Assembly (NCBI GenBank): GCA_937898195.1 | Contig: CALEJD010000059.1 | Location: 1-7,787 of the forward strand | Direction: 5' to 3' | Length of the DNA: 7,787 bases | Source of the DNA: an uncultured Clostridia bacterium | Lineage (GTDB): Bacteria; Bacillota; Clostridia; Oscillospirales; Acutalibacteraceae | Shown here: positions 6,854 to 7,787 of the stretch, piece after piece | How positions within the stretch are numbered: position 1 is the stretch's first letter | How the letters are laid out: every line of letters starts with the position of its first letter | Translations under genes and position numbers: made by a program | The notes under the pieces: model-generated | The model's input: the letters and a program-made list of their open reading frames with translations, nothing else | Databases searched by the model: none | Told to the model about the DNA's origin: nothing

Positions 6854-6860
6854 AATTTCT

Positions 6861-7196
6861 ATGCCACGAAAATACCAACATATAAGTCAACACAAAAATG
6901 AAATATTAAAATTAAGAGAGAAAGGTTTAACATATCGAGAAATTGGCGATAAATTGGGTTTTACAAAAAGTCAAATAAAAGAATTCTTTAGTCGATTACA
7001 TAAGAAAGAACATAATATTGAAACAGGAATGTCATTGAAGAGAAAAGGCAGACCGACAAAAGATTATGTTGTAACCGAAGAAATGAAAATAAATGAGTTG
7101 AAATATATAATTGCACGAAAAGAAGCAAAGATAAAATCTTTGGAAATGGAAAATGAATTAATGAGGGATTTTCTCTCGCTCACAGAAAGGAAGTGA
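6861..7196 (+). CDS. IS3-family OrfA, DNA-binding transposase subunit
   Basis: A complete 111-residue basic protein. Residues 10-48 form a helix-turn-helix of the transposase/Hin type (ILKLREKGLTYREIGDKLG, then TKSQIKEFFSRL), which in IS3 elements binds the terminal repeats. A lysine-rich middle (KRKGRPTKDY) is followed by a leucine-zipper-like coiled coil at about 74-108 (NELKYIIARKEAKIKSLEMENE) used for OrfA-OrfA and OrfA-OrfAB contacts. The start is ATG 6861, with GGGGG seven bases upstream inside the leader hairpin. The stop at 7196 lies eight bases before the first possible orfB start. Length and layout are typical of the family. Confidence 0.9.
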   Translation: MPRKYQHISQHKNEILKLREKGLTYREIGDKLGFTKSQIKEFFSRLHKKEHNIETGMSLKRKGRPTKDYVVTEEMKINELKYIIARKEAKIKSLEMENELMRDFLSLTERK

Positions 7197-7204
7197 GAAC
7201 AAGT

Positions 7205-7787
7205 GTGAAGTTTATGGTTATCTATCGTCATAAGGATAAATATTCAATAAGTGAGATGTGTAGATTTTTTGATGTATCACGAAGTGGCTACTATGATTAT
7301 GTAAAAAGAATAGATATGCCTGATAGAGATTTATCATTAGCTGAAATGATAAGAGAATGTCAGAATAGATGTGGTAAAACTTATGGTTATCGCAGAGTAC
7401 ATATATGGCTTGAAAGACAAGGAATATATCACAATCCAAAGACTGTATTAAGAGTAATGCAAAAATATAATCTGTTGTCCGTAATCAGAAGAAAGAAATA
7501 TCGTAATTACGGTGATTATCTTCATAGATATCCAAATCTGTTAAACAGAGATTTTCATGCTGACATGCCAAATCAAAAGTGGGTAACGGATATATCATAC
7601 ATAAAGACACAACAAGGAACATTGTATCTTTCGGTAATTAGAGATTTGTATGATAACAGTATTGTTGCATACAAGACAGGTACAGAGCAGAACATAAACC
7701 TTGTATTAAGTACAATCAGAGCAGCAAAGAGAAAAGAAAAAGTCACTGCAGAGTTGCAGCTCCACAGTGACCAAGGCTTTCAATACA
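7205..7787 (+). CDS. IS3-family OrfB, DDE transposase catalytic subunit (3' end outside window)
   Basis: 194 complete codons are visible from GTG 7205 (ATG 7214 is an alternative). The N-terminal part (KYSISEMCRFFDVSRSGYYDY) resembles the OrfB helix-turn-helix. Residues about 48-95 (KTYGYRRVHIWLERQGI, then TVLRVMQKYNL) match the HTH_21 region, and the rve integrase core starts near 115. The first catalytic Asp is D129 in WVTDISYI; the second is D189 in LHSDQGFQY, a normal spacing. The third residue, the Glu, lies beyond the window. The frame is -1 relative to orfA and is open from 7157, so an OrfAB fusion by frameshifting is possible. A GTGAG/AAGGA stretch before the GTG could also allow re-initiation. 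It catalyses strand cleavage and joining together with OrfA. No internal stop is seen in the visible part. Confidence 0.9.
   Translation, partial: MKFMVIYRHKDKYSISEMCRFFDVSRSGYYDYVKRIDMPDRDLSLAEMIRECQNRCGKTYGYRRVHIWLERQGIYHNPKTVLRVMQKYNLLSVIRRKKYRNYGDYLHRYPNLLNRDFHADMPNQKWVTDISYIKTQQGTLYLSVIRDLYDNSIVAYKTGTEQNINLVLSTIRAAKRKEKVTAELQLHSDQGFQY

Larger units (their letters stand above)
6783..7787 (+). mobile_element. IS3-family insertion sequence, IS150-like, right end outside the window
   Basis: The element begins with TGAACAAGTCCAGT, a TG-starting terminal repeat of IS150-group style, followed by a leader hairpin, orfA (helix-turn-helix) and orfB (DDE transposase) in the -1 frame relative to orfA. 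The window ends inside orfB after the second catalytic Asp, so the right inverted repeat and target duplication cannot be seen. It lies 28 bases after the glycosidase stop and in the same orientation, so it did not visibly damage that gene. The visible open frames are intact, which suggests a recent or still active copy. Confidence 0.85.

Noticed and set aside
7218..7439. Minus-strand 73-codon open frame across orfB
   Set aside because: Opposite-strand shadow of the transposase catalytic gene, which matches OrfB throughout.

Overview
The window looks like the chromosome of an AT-rich, low-GC Gram-positive anaerobe, most likely a gut or rumen member of the Clostridia (Ruminococcus/Oscillospiraceae or Lachnospiraceae-like). 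The reasons are strong purine-rich ribosome binding sites, consensus sigma-A type promoters, a GH3 beta-glucosidase with the reversed domain order known from Ruminococcus albus and Butyrivibrio fibrisolvens, and an IS150-type insertion sequence. The assignment is inference from gene content, not from a marker gene.

Left part, minus strand (about 2725 down to 1): a tightly packed operon runs from a well-formed promoter (2697-2725) through an FkbM-type methyltransferase with an extra N-terminal nucleotide-binding-like domain (2663-1611), a Cof-type HAD phosphatase (1602-760) and a second HAD phosphatase of the beta-phosphoglucomutase-like class (758-111). The first stop lies just upstream of the second start (8 nt between them) and the second stop lies 1 nt before the third start, so translation is probably coupled. 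A further minus-strand gene starts at 29 with its own promoter and leaves the window.

Middle, plus strand: back-to-back with the operon promoter lies a second promoter (2734-2762) driving an EamA/DMT-family membrane transporter (2791-3672). Next comes a solitary initiator tRNA-fMet (3767-3842) with its own TTGACA/TATTAT promoter and an intrinsic terminator. Its T-stem carries two non-pairing positions, which is odd.

Right part, plus strand: a 911-residue secreted, membrane-anchored GH3 glycosidase (4019-6754) has its C-terminal-type GH3 domain first, then a fibronectin-III-like domain, then the catalytic barrel, an Asn/Gln-rich linker and a C-terminal transmembrane anchor. It probably releases sugars from oligosaccharides at the cell surface. 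No terminator follows it. Twenty-eight bases after its stop begins an IS3-family (IS150-like) element with orfA complete and orfB cut by the window edge. The IS start region holds a perfect 11-bp hairpin that covers the orfA ribosome binding site and also overlaps a candidate extended -10 promoter, an arrangement that would silence transposase translation on read-through transcripts but not on the element's own transcript.

I did not find a clearly new multi-gene defence or biosynthetic system here. The most interesting items are the IS leader switch, the mismatched initiator tRNA, the permuted membrane-anchored GH3 and the methyltransferase/two-phosphatase operon.
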